From NCBI GenBank assembly GCA_934796775.1, contig CAKVPH010000017.1, positions 1 through 40,762 on the forward strand: 40,762 nt of DNA, in the 5' to 3' direction. Shown one piece after another: positions 17,218-24,835 of this stretch. The position numbers were made by a program, and so were the translations under genes. The first letter of the stretch is position 1. Each line of letters opens with the position of its first letter. Source of the stretch: an uncultured Clostridia bacterium (GTDB lineage Bacteria > Bacillota > Clostridia > Christensenellales > Borkfalkiaceae). The notes under the pieces were generated by a model. That model was not told the DNA's origin and searched no databases. It worked only from the letters and a program-made list of their open reading frames with translations.

Positions 17218-17233
17218 GATAATCGACCTATAG
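17218..17233 (-). repeat. Dispersed element copy E
   Basis: GATAATCGACCTATAG, complement of the core with one change. It is flanked by TGCC on the left and GGCTAACTTTTT on the right. Confidence 0.75.
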
Positions 17234-17374
17234 GCTAACTTTTTACCATTTTTAACGGCAAAATTTTTGTGCAGCTATTATTTCGTTAGATGTTTATTTA
17301 TGCTATAATAATGTACAATATTGTTGTATTTGATAAATGCACTCTCTGTTTTTTTGCATTTTTAAATAAAACTG

Positions 17375-17403
17375 TTGACTAAAAAAACTTTTAGTGATAA
17401 AAT
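17375..17403 (+). promoter_or_regulatory. Promoter of the LRR lipoprotein gene
   Basis: TTGACT at 17375-17380, 17-base spacer, TAAAAT at 17398-17403. Confidence 0.65.
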
Positions 17404-17468
17404 ATGTACGTTGGTTACAATTTGAAGATAACCTACAACCAAATACCGAATAAAAGGAGAGAAAAAAA

Positions 17469-19802
17469 ATGGGAAGTCAAAAAAGATTATCGTTAGTAAA
17501 AATATTATTGATTATCGTACTTGCATTATCATGTGTTGGCGTTATAGCCTGTGGTGGTAACATTACTCCACCTGTAAACAGCGAAAACAGCTCTCATACA
17601 GATAGCAGCAGTACTAATCCGCCGGATAGTAGTACTCACGTTCATGTTTTTACTCATCACGAAGGTAAAACTGCAACTTGTACCGAGGGCGGCTATAAAG
17701 CTTACGACGTTTGTTCGGAATGCGGCTTTTCTACTTATGAAGAAATACCTGCTTATGGTCATACACCAAGTGACTGGATTGTGGATAAGCCTGCTACAAG
17801 AACAGATAATGGAGAAAAACATAAAGAATGTGCAACTTGCGGAGAAACAACCGAAACAGCAATTATTCCCGCAACTGGTTCGGTAGGTTTAAGTTATAGT
17901 ATAAATGATGACGGAAAAACTTGTTCTGTTACGGGAATAGGTGAATGTACAGATACAGAAATATGTATTCCGCAAATTAATTCCGAAGGTTACATTGTTA
18001 TCTCGATTGCTGAAAGTGCATTCTATGCTTGCACTAACCTTATTTCAATTACAATACCGGATGGTGTGACGTCGATTGGTGAAAGTGCGTTCGATGATTG
18101 TGTCAATCTTATTTCAATTACAATACCCGATAGTATGATTTCGATTGGTCGTTTTGCGTTTAATGGTTGCAGTAGTCTTGCTTCAATTGTAATACCGGAT
18201 GGTGTGGAGTTAATTGGGGATAGGATATTTGCTTTTTGCAGTGGGCTTGAAAGTATAGTTGTATCGAGTGGAAATACGAAATATCATAGTTCAAATAATT
18301 GTCTAATAGAAACGGCAAGTAAAACATTAATTGCTGGTTGTAAAAATAGCGTGATACCTATGGACGGAAGTGTGATATCAATTGGCGATTATGCTTTTAG
18401 GGGGTGTAATAATCTTAAATCAATTACAATACCTGTTAGTGTGACGTCAATTGGTGTATTGGCTTTTGGTGATTGCAGTGGGCTTGAAAGTATAGTTGTA
18501 TCGAGTAGAAATACAAAATATCATAGTTCAAATAATTGTTTAATAGAAACTGCAAGTAAAACTATGATTTTGGGTTGTAAAAATAGCGTAATACCTATGG
18601 ACGGAAGTGTGATGTCGATTGGCGATTATGCTTTTAGTGGGTGCAGTGGTCTTAAATCAATTACAATGCCTGATAATTTGGAATCGATTGGTATTTGTGC
18701 GTTCTTTGATTGCAGTAGCCTTACATCAATTTCAATACCTGATAGCGTGACATCAATTGGTCGTTTTGCTTTTTCTGGTTGTAACAATTTGCAATATCAT
18801 GTTGGTGAAAGGACGAAATTTTTAGGCAATAATAATAACCCGTTCATAATATTAATAGAGGTAGAATATGAGATGTTTAATAATTCATTTGATATACTCT
18901 ATTTAACAAAATTTATTGGAGATCATGCTTTTAGGGGATGTATTAATCTTAAATCAATTACAATAGCTGATAGTGTGATATCGATTGGTTTTAGTGCGTT
19001 TAGTGGTTGCAGTAGTCTTACATCAATTACAATCCCCAATAGCGTGATATCGATTGATATTTCTGCGTTTTCTGATTGCAGTAGTCTTACATCAATTACA
19101 ATACCCGATAGTGTGACGTCGATTGGACATTATGCGTTTAATAAATGCAAAAGTCTTAAATCAATTACAATACCCGATAGTGTAACATCGATTGGACATG
19201 GTATATTGGCTGGTTGTAGTAGTCTTGAAAGCATAGTCGTATCTGATGGAAATACGAATTATCATAGTGCAGGTAATTGTTTAATAGAAACAGCAAGCAA
19301 AACTTTAATTTCGGCTTGTAACAATAGTGTAATACCTGCGGATGGAAGTGTAACATCGATTGGACATAATGCGTTTGATGGTTGCAGTAATATTAAATCA
19401 ATTTCAATACCTGATAGCGTAACTTCAATTGGTGCGCAGGTGTTTAGTGGTTGTAATAGTCTTAAATCAATTACAATACCCGATAGTGTAACATCGATTG
19501 GTAGGCAAGCGTTCAGTGGTTGCAGTAGTCTTACATCGGTTACAATAGGAAATAGTGTGACATCAATTGGTGAAGGAGCGTTTGATGGTTGCTTTGATCT
19601 GAAAACAGTATATTATAAAGGTGCAGCGGAACAATGGAATAAAATTTCAATCGGTTTATATAACGATAATTTAACAGACGAAATTTTGTATTATTATAGT
19701 GAAACAGCACCCGAACTAAATTCTGACGGAACAGACTATAACGGCAACTATTGGCACTATGATACGGACGGAGTAACGCCCGTTATTTGGAAAAAAAATT
19801 AA
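17469..19802 (+). CDS. BspA-type leucine-rich-repeat surface lipoprotein
   Basis: A 777-residue lipoprotein. The signal peptide ends in a lipobox with acceptor Cys28 (VIAC). A Ser/Thr/Pro spacer follows, then a Cys/His segment at about 58-140 (HVHVFTHHEG, VCSECG, CATCGE). From about 165 to 710 there is a long array of LRR_5 (BspA) repeats with a roughly 23-residue period built on SITIPDSVTSIGxxAFxGCSSL. A longer module with VVSxxNTxYHSxxNCLIETASKT occurs three times (about 258-315, 337-394, 584-641). The tail (YYKGAAEQWNKISIG) is common to such proteins. BspA-like arrays act in adhesion or host/polymer contact. Codons favour AGT, GGT and GAT, whereas neighbours favour AGC/GGC, suggesting transfer or a special composition. 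GGAG lies before the ATG. Confidence 0.9.
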   Translation: MGSQKRLSLVKILLIIVLALSCVGVIACGGNITPPVNSENSSHTDSSSTNPPDSSTHVHVFTHHEGKTATCTEGGYKAYDVCSECGFSTYEEIPAYGHTPSDWIVDKPATRTDNGEKHKECATCGETTETAIIPATGSVGLSYSINDDGKTCSVTGIGECTDTEICIPQINSEGYIVISIAESAFYACTNLISITIPDGVTSIGESAFDDCVNLISITIPDSMISIGRFAFNGCSSLASIVIPDGVELIGDRIFAFCSGLESIVVSSGNTKYHSSNNCLIETASKTLIAGCKNSVIPMDGSVISIGDYAFRGCNNLKSITIPVSVTSIGVLAFGDCSGLESIVVSSRNTKYHSSNNCLIETASKTMILGCKNSVIPMDGSVMSIGDYAFSGCSGLKSITMPDNLESIGICAFFDCSSLTSISIPDSVTSIGRFAFSGCNNLQYHVGERTKFLGNNNNPFIILIEVEYEMFNNSFDILYLTKFIGDHAFRGCINLKSITIADSVISIGFSAFSGCSSLTSITIPNSVISIDISAFSDCSSLTSITIPDSVTSIGHYAFNKCKSLKSITIPDSVTSIGHGILAGCSSLESIVVSDGNTNYHSAGNCLIETASKTLISACNNSVIPADGSVTSIGHNAFDGCSNIKSISIPDSVTSIGAQVFSGCNSLKSITIPDSVTSIGRQAFSGCSSLTSVTIGNSVTSIGEGAFDGCFDLKTVYYKGAAEQWNKISIGLYNDNLTDEILYYYSETAPELNSDGTDYNGNYWHYDTDGVTPVIWKKN

Positions 19803-19820
19803 AAATGTAAAGCAATTTAA

Positions 19821-19850
19821 ACAAGGCGAGCCGTATTTGGTTCGCCTTGT
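19821..19850 (+). terminator. Terminator after the LRR lipoprotein gene
   Basis: ACAAGGCGA pairs with TCGCCTTGT, extended by CC/GG across one mismatch, with a six-base loop. It lies 19 bases after the stop. Confidence 0.7.
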
Positions 19851-19868
19851 TGTATGGTAAATCCCGCG

Positions 19869-19884
19869 CTATAGGTTGATTATT
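19869..19884 (+). repeat. Dispersed element copy F (variant CTATAGGTTGATTATT)
   Basis: Variant form of the core, joined directly to the mosaic repeat by AAAGCTTTGAGTTATAAAAA. Confidence 0.75.
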
Positions 19885-20281
19885 AAAGCTTTGAGTTATA
19901 AAAAGCTTTCCCCTGTTGGGGAGAGTGGCATCAAGCGTTAGCGCTGATGACGAGAGAGGATTTCTAATAATAACATTAAATCATTATTAAAAAAATAATT
20001 GTAGGGGAAGATATTATCTTCCCGCAATAAAGTAAGCTTGAATAAACCAAACGGGCGGATAATATCCGCCCGCTACGATTTTGTAATAGTTTATTATAAA
20101 AAATAAAACAAGTTGTAATATTATTTTTATTTAAAAAATTTATAAGTATCAGCTCGGGGCAGAACCCGCTGCCAAGGTTAAGCGTTATGCTTGTCGCAGC
20201 TTTAATTATAAGAAATCCTCTTCAGTCAGCGGCTCGCAAAAATTCGCCGCCGACAGCTTCCCCAAGCGGGGAAGCCTTGCA
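19885..20281. repeat. Mosaic repeat, tandem copy 1
   Basis: Starts AAAGCTTTGAGTTATAAAAA and ends GGGGAAGCCTTGCA. Internal perfect palindromes are GGGAAGATATTATCTTCCC (20005-20023) and GGGCGGATAATATCCGCCC (20053-20071), with GCTTCCCC/GGGGAAGC at the right end. Nearly identical to 20310-20705 (offset 424-425). The first part (CTTTCCCC..GGGGAGAGTGGC) resembles repeats I associate with gut Clostridia genomes. Confidence 0.85.
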
Positions 20282-20293
20282 TTAAAAATCAGC

Positions 20294-20309
20294 CTATAAG
20301 TTGATTATT
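20294..20309 (+). repeat. Dispersed element copy G
   Basis: CTATAAGTTGATTATT, between the two tandem mosaic copies. Confidence 0.75.
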
Positions 20310-20705
20310 AATGCTTTGAGTTATAAAAAGCTTTCCCCTGTTGGGGAGAGTGGCATCAAGCGTTAGCGCAGATGGCGAGAGAGGATTTCTAATAATAGCG
20401 TTAAATCATTATAAAAAAAAATTTGTAGGGGAAGATATTATCTTCCCGCAATAAAGTAAGCTTGAATAAACCAAACGGGCGGATAATATCCGCCCGCTAC
20501 GATTTTGTAATAGTTTATTATAAAAAATAAAACAAGTTGTAATATTATTTTTATTTAAAAAATTTATAAGTATCAGCTCGGGGCAGAACCCGCTGCCAAG
20601 GTTAAGCGTTATGCTTGTCGCAGCTTTAATTATAAGAAATCCTCTTCAGTCAGCGGCTCACAAAAATTCGCCGCCGACAGCTTCCCCAAGCGGGGAAGCC
20701 TTGCA
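20310..20705. repeat. Mosaic repeat, tandem copy 2
   Basis: Second copy of 19885-20281, with only a handful of substitutions and one or two indels seen by eye. The palindromes recur at 20429-20447 and 20477-20495. Confidence 0.85.
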
Positions 20706-20745
20706 CTCGCAAAAGCTAAAACGAGTTGTGGTTTTGTTTTACCAG

Positions 20746-20786
20746 TAAGCTTATAAGTGGTAGCCAAGGGTGCAGCGTCACGCTGC
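20746..20786. repeat. 3'-end hairpin module, alkaline phosphatase copy
   Basis: AAGCTTATAAGTGGTAGCCA followed by AGGGT and the hairpin GCAGCGTCACGCTGC (20772-20786), about 65 bases downstream of the alkaline phosphatase stop on the minus strand. The same module recurs at 22145-22187 and 26220-26262. Confidence 0.75.
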
Positions 20787-20851
20787 CGTTACGTTGCCAA
20801 CGCCCCGCTGCCAAGGTTACGTTGCTAAGGTCAAGCATTACGCTTGCGGTA

Positions 20852-21985
20852 TTACCTGTTTAAAATATAGTAACGGCAGATGTCGGCAATTTGAGTGTTG
20901 TCTATGCGGGCGGGAATATCACCTACATAAGAATAAAAGAAACAAGGAACTTTTCTGCTCGAATGCCCGCCGTTTAAAAACATGTTGTCGTTAAGCTCGT
21001 CTTTTGTTTCGCCGCTATATTTAAGCCAACCTGTTTCGTGGTCGGCAGTGGCTATAACGAGTGTGTCGCCCAAAGTACGCGCTTTATTTACTACGGCAGA
21101 TATTGCGTCGTTATAAGCCGCAAGATGACGAACCATGCTCGCCATGTTATTTGCATGGCTGCGTTTATCAATATGCGATTCTTCTATCATTAAAAAGAAC
21201 CCGTTTTCGCTTCTGTTGCAAAGATAATCAATAGCTGCAAGCGAGATTTCGGATAAAGTGCTTTTGTTTTCGTTTTCAGCGGTTTGGTTGGTTTTAAGCG
21301 TTTTTATGTCAAACGCGCCCCATATGGGTGCAGAATAATCAAGCGGAGATAAAAGCTCGGTTAAATAGCTATATCCTGCGGAAGTTATTTGATCCTTTTT
21401 TTGGTCGTAATAACTTTTTGCACCGCCTAAAAACAAGTCGATACCGCTTGAAAGTTGCCCGTTAAAAATATCTTCATCATCACCGCGGTTATCCGCATGC
21501 GAAGAAAAAGCCGCCGGTGTTGCGCCTTTCACGCCTTCGGTTGCAATAATTCCAACCGCCATTTTTTTACTCAGCGCAATTTCGGCATTAGTCTGTATAT
21601 CTTTGCCTCGGTAGCGTGCAACGCTTTTATTGTCCGTTTTTTTGCCGGTAGAAAGAGCCGTTGCCGCGGCTGCCGAATCGGTAGGACCAAACAAGGCTTT
21701 GCTGTAAGTTGAAACTTTAACCGATTGAACTGCTAAACTTTGCATTTCAAGCTCGGTGGAATTTAAAAATGCTTTACCGCACTCTATATGGTTAAACCCC
21801 ATGCCGTCGCCTATCATAAGTATAACGTTTTTATACTTGCCTTCAATGGAAATTTTTGGGGGATTGCTTATATATGCGACGCGACAAAAAGCCGCAATTC
21901 CGACTGAGCTTCCCGCAATAATCACAATCGACAAAAACACGGCAATTATATAGTTGACAATTCTTTTAATTTTTTGACTTAACAT
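20852..21985 (-). CDS. Alkaline phosphatase (PhoA family), membrane-anchored
   Basis: A 377-residue metal-dependent phosphomonoesterase. Residues about 9-33 are an uncleaved-looking membrane anchor, placing the enzyme outside the cell. Active-site blocks are LMIGDGMG (metal ligand Asp60), PTDSAAAAT (nucleophile Ser104), EESHIDKRSH, ATADHETG and GGHSS. It releases phosphate from organic esters. I chose ATG 21985, where MLSQKIKRIV precedes the anchor. The frame continues to 22036, but those 17 codons are repeat sequence. The best upstream purine motif, AGAGGA, is about 13 bases away and belongs to the repeat, so translation initiation may be weak. It is shorter than E. coli PhoA, as many Bacillota homologues are. 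Confidence 0.88.
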   Translation of the reverse strand: MLSQKIKRIVNYIIAVFLSIVIIAGSSVGIAAFCRVAYISNPPKISIEGKYKNVILMIGDGMGFNHIECGKAFLNSTELEMQSLAVQSVKVSTYSKALFGPTDSAAAATALSTGKKTDNKSVARYRGKDIQTNAEIALSKKMAVGIIATEGVKGATPAAFSSHADNRGDDEDIFNGQLSSGIDLFLGGAKSYYDQKKDQITSAGYSYLTELLSPLDYSAPIWGAFDIKTLKTNQTAENENKSTLSEISLAAIDYLCNRSENGFFLMIEESHIDKRSHANNMASMVRHLAAYNDAISAVVNKARTLGDTLVIATADHETGWLKYSGETKDELNDNMFLNGGHSSRKVPCFFYSYVGDIPARIDNTQIADICRYYILNR

Positions 21986-21989
21986 AAAT

Positions 21990-22066
21990 AATAAGAAATC
22001 CTCTTCAGTCGGGCGGCTCGTAAAGCTCACCGCCAAATAGCTTCATGCATTCGGGGAAGCCTTGCA
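21990..22066. repeat. Mosaic repeat, partial copy fused to the phosphatase leader
   Basis: AATAAGAAATCCTCTTCAGT through GGGGAAGCCTTGCA is a diverged copy of the right end of the tandem repeat (20208-20281, 20632-20705). It begins five bases upstream of the alkaline phosphatase ATG. Confidence 0.75.
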
Positions 22067-22077
22067 TAAAAACCGCG

Positions 22078-22093
22078 CTATAGGTTGATTATT
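22078..22093 (+). repeat. Dispersed element copy H
   Basis: CTATAGGTTGATTATT, variant core, joined to TAATGCTTTGAGTTATAAAA as in copies F, G and J. Confidence 0.75.
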
Positions 22094-22144
22094 AATGCTT
22101 TGAGTTATAAAAAGCTTTAACGAGTAGTTGCTTTATATCCCCGC

Positions 22145-22187
22145 GAAAAGCTTATAAGTGGTAGCCAAGGGTGCAGCGCCACGCTGC
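22145..22187. repeat. 3'-end hairpin module, isomerase copy
   Basis: AAAAGCTTATAAGTGGTAGC then GCAGCGCCACGCTGC (22173-22187), six base pairs with loop CCA. It lies about 50 bases past the isomerase stop on the minus strand and is followed by low-complexity GTTGCCGTTAC-type units. Confidence 0.75.
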
Positions 22188-22238
22188 CGTTACGTTGCTA
22201 TGGTCAATAGCTGTCGTTGCGTTGCCGTTACGTTGCTG

Positions 22239-23105
22239 TTACTTTGCCTGCGAGATTTTTTCGATCATAACGCGACCGGTATCGGCAAGGAGTTTTAAAA
22301 GTTCGTGTTGCATGCTGTGCGGATAGTGATTTAACGTGTAGTTTGCTTCAAAAGTGAAATCGTCGTCGTAGCCGATTTTTGCAAGAGCTTCAAAAATACG
22401 CTCATAATTTATTGTTCCCATATACGGAAAGTAATGCAGATCTCGATAGCAGTCGTTATCATGAACGTGCAGGGCATGCAGTCTGCCTTTTAAAGCATAA
22501 ATAAAATCCGCCGCACAAAACTCTTTAAACATCTCGGCATGACCTATGTCCAGGCAAGCTACAAAATTTTCTTCGGGCAATTTTTCCATATGTTTTATAA
22601 AATCTTCCGGCGAAGAACATGCTGCAGGCGTCGCGCGCCCGTCGGGATAGGGTAAATCTTCCCAGTTCCACATATTTTCCACGCCGATTTTTATATTAAA
22701 GCGTTCGGCGTATTCTTTAAGCGGAAGATAAAGCTCTTCGGCATTGCGTTCGGCATCCCAGTCGTTAAACGGGTGAACTACGCATACTTTTGCGCCAGCA
22801 ACAGAAGCGACTTCTAAACTTCGTATAATGTATGATTTTACAAGTTTATTCCAGTTTTCGTCCGTTTCGCTATGAGACGGGAAGGGCGCGTGCGCCTGAT
22901 TGCACTTTATGCCGATTTCATCGGCAAATTTTCTTAATTTTTGGGCATTTTTTAAATAGTCGTCCGTATGAAACGCGCTTGTTTCAAACGGCATATCAAA
23001 AAAACTTAAATCGTATGCGTCAAATCCGACGCTCTTTAATTCTTCAACGGTTTTAAATATACCTTTTTCCTGCGATAAAATTTCAGTTTGTGTAGAAAGT
23101 AACAT
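22239..23105 (-). CDS. Xylose-isomerase-like TIM-barrel protein (sugar phosphate isomerase/epimerase family)
   Basis: A 288-residue AP-endonuclease-2/xylose-isomerase-like barrel. Likely metal ligands sit in VENMWNWE, CLDIGHAEM, HVHDND and TFEANYTL, the usual Glu-Asp-His-Glu arrangement, and NQAHAPFP adds a substrate-side His. Members act on keto-sugars, inosose or similar. The exact substrate is not predictable here. ATG 23105 is preferred over 23141 because GAGG lies six bases upstream and MLLSTQTEIL fits the first barrel strand. It has its own promoter. No sugar transporter or kinase is adjacent. Confidence 0.82.
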   Translation of the reverse strand: MLLSTQTEILSQEKGIFKTVEELKSVGFDAYDLSFFDMPFETSAFHTDDYLKNAQKLRKFADEIGIKCNQAHAPFPSHSETDENWNKLVKSYIIRSLEVASVAGAKVCVVHPFNDWDAERNAEELYLPLKEYAERFNIKIGVENMWNWEDLPYPDGRATPAACSSPEDFIKHMEKLPEENFVACLDIGHAEMFKEFCAADFIYALKGRLHALHVHDNDCYRDLHYFPYMGTINYERIFEALAKIGYDDDFTFEANYTLNHYPHSMQHELLKLLADTGRVMIEKISQAK

Positions 23106-23168
23106 ATTAAGCCTCTGATATTTGTGATTTAATAAAAACACTCGTCATCTAAAAATTCTTTTTATTAA

Positions 23169-23197
23169 ATTTTAGCATAATGCTAATGTTTAGTCAA
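23169..23197 (-). promoter_or_regulatory. Promoter of the TIM-barrel isomerase gene
   Basis: Minus-strand TTGACT (complement of 23192-23197), 17-base spacer, TAAAAT (complement of 23169-23174). The spacer contains the dyad TAGCATAATGCTA (23173-23185), a possible operator. Confidence 0.65.
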
Positions 23198-23198
23198 T

Positions 23199-23240
23199 AA
23201 AAAAATCCGAAAGGTAATATTTTACCTTTTCGGATTTTTG
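23199..23240. terminator. Bidirectional hairpin terminator after the VWA lipoprotein gene
   Basis: AAAAATCCGAAAGGTAA pairs with TTACCTTTTCGGATTTTT with a single-base bulge. A-run and T-run on both sides, 14 bases past the VWA gene stop. Confidence 0.8.
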
Positions 23241-23253
23241 TTTATGCCTTTTA

Positions 23254-24660
23254 TTACTTGGCTTGTATTGCGTCTTTCCAGTATACGGGATCTGCAAACG
23301 TGCCTGTGTAATATCCGTCGATTAAACGGACTAACATATCGTTCAAAAGTTCTATGGTTACGTTTGGAAGATCGGGATCTAAATGCGAACCGCCGATTCC
23401 CGAATCGTCGGTTATGAATATAAACGTTCCGCCCGTCATTATTGCTGCCTGGCGCGTTAAATATTCAGTGAATAGGTCGGCTCCGCTTGCAAGTATGGGG
23501 CATATGCGAATGCCTTTTTCTGCCGCACTGTAAACTGCGGAAGAATAATTAGACTTGTTTTGTTCGCTCTGATGGCAGGGTGCATCAAGCAGGTTGAATA
23601 TGAGTTTAGTAGCTTTATCCGACCACTGCTTTGCAACAGCCATTTTTAACGCTTCGTCTAAGGCTTCGGGATAATCGCCTCCGCCGTTTGCCGATTGTCT
23701 TTTAAGAATAGTTTGCATTTTTTCGTAATTTTTCGGTTCGGTTACGTCCGCAAAATCGGTGTATGCAAATTTTTCGTCATCGCCGTCATCGCGGTAGAAT
23801 AAAAACGCAAGCTGAATTTTTACGTTGTTTTTATTATTTTCAACAACGCGCTGTATCACGTTGCCGAGTTCGGCTTTTAAATAGCCCATTTCGTCTCCCA
23901 TTGAACCGGTCGCGTCGATTACGAACATCATCTGTATAAGATTTTGTTTATTGCTTGAAACGTTATTTATATTAAGTAAAATCTCGTTGTTTTCTTTACT
24001 GTAAGCCGAGCTAACCGTTTCGTTGCCTATTGACGCCGTAACTTCGCCGTCGGTTTTTTCGGGAAATAAATATGCAACGCCGTTCGCATCGGTTTTTGCA
24101 ACGTAGCGGGAGTTTTTGCCGGTTGTATCATCATTGTTGCAAAACACGGTCGCGCCTTCAATCGGTGTTTCTCCGCTTTTTACCGTTACTTTTACGCGGA
24201 ATAAACTGTACAAATCAAAGTAAGAATCGCTAAAAGAAGCAAACTTTCCGGCAGAAGTTTTTTTTGACGGTACGTCGATTTCGGGATCGGCTGTGCTGTC
24301 GTCCTGATTATCGTCTATCACGTCGTTTAACTGTTTTTCAAATAGTTTGAGCCATTCATTATAATAATGATTATCGTTTTGCGCGCCTGCCGTAATTTGT
24401 CCGTACGGGAGCGTAACAACTTCGTCCGGCGGAGCTGACGTGACAGGGTCTTTTTCGCCTTCACCGGGTGCTATTTCGCTTTCGCTGCTTCCGCCGCTTC
24501 CGCCGCTTCCGCCGCCGGCTATTCCGTCAGGATAATAATATCCGCCGTCGCCGCCCTTTATACCGTCGTCAAGCGAGCCGTTAGCTTTTCCGCATCCGAA
24601 CTGCAAGCAAAGTAAAGTTACAAGTAACATAGGGACAAAAACTTTTAAAAATTTAGACAT
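23254..24660 (-). CDS. VWA-domain surface lipoprotein
   Basis: A 468-residue lipoprotein. The signal peptide ends at LQFGC (acceptor Cys23). A Gly/Ser/acidic low-complexity spacer (25-80) and an acidic linker follow. Residues about 153-225 resemble a carboxypeptidase-regulatory-like Ig domain (GETPIEGATVFCN, TDANGVAYLFPEKTDG). A von Willebrand A domain at about 240-455 has the MIDAS DATGSMG (Asp249, Thr251, Ser253). VWA domains bind partners through a metal ion, as in adhesion or assembly of surface complexes. The partner is unknown. AAGGAG precedes the ATG. A possible promoter (TTGACG at the complement of 24709-24714, 18 bases, TAAAAA) lies upstream. Confidence 0.85.
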   Translation of the reverse strand: MSKFLKVFVPMLLVTLLCLQFGCGKANGSLDDGIKGGDGGYYYPDGIAGGGSGGSGGSSESEIAPGEGEKDPVTSAPPDEVVTLPYGQITAGAQNDNHYYNEWLKLFEKQLNDVIDDNQDDSTADPEIDVPSKKTSAGKFASFSDSYFDLYSLFRVKVTVKSGETPIEGATVFCNNDDTTGKNSRYVAKTDANGVAYLFPEKTDGEVTASIGNETVSSAYSKENNEILLNINNVSSNKQNLIQMMFVIDATGSMGDEMGYLKAELGNVIQRVVENNKNNVKIQLAFLFYRDDGDDEKFAYTDFADVTEPKNYEKMQTILKRQSANGGGDYPEALDEALKMAVAKQWSDKATKLIFNLLDAPCHQSEQNKSNYSSAVYSAAEKGIRICPILASGADLFTEYLTRQAAIMTGGTFIFITDDSGIGGSHLDPDLPNVTIELLNDMLVRLIDGYYTGTFADPVYWKDAIQAK

Positions 24661-24835
24661 AAAGTTTCTCCTTTATATGTAGTGTTTTTACATATACAAT
24701 ACGCGGCTCGTCAATAAAATACTTAAAAAATTTTTTACGATTTATTAAAAATATCGTTTAACGCAAATTTTATTGCTAAAAAGTTATAAAACTTATGTTA
24801 AGCAGCTATAATACACAGCTATAATGCGCGGAGTT

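Larger units (their letters stand above)
17035..17468. other. Intergenic region before the LRR lipoprotein
   Basis: 434 bases without a gene. It contains a terminator (17101-17142), dispersed element copy E (17218-17233) and the lipoprotein promoter (17375-17403). A 55-base leader follows, with weak GTTGG/CAAC dyads near 17410-17440. Confidence 0.6.
19803..20851. other. 1.05-kb non-coding, repeat-packed region
   Basis: No credible gene. It contains a terminator (19821-19850), dispersed element copies F and G, a nearly identical tandem duplication of about 424 bases, and the cassette ending at the alkaline phosphatase stop codon. The short frames here are broken by repeats and lack binding sites. 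Confidence 0.75.

Noticed and set aside
20770..20994. 74-residue plus-strand frame
   Set aside because: Runs through the repeat module and the opposite strand of alkaline phosphatase; no support.
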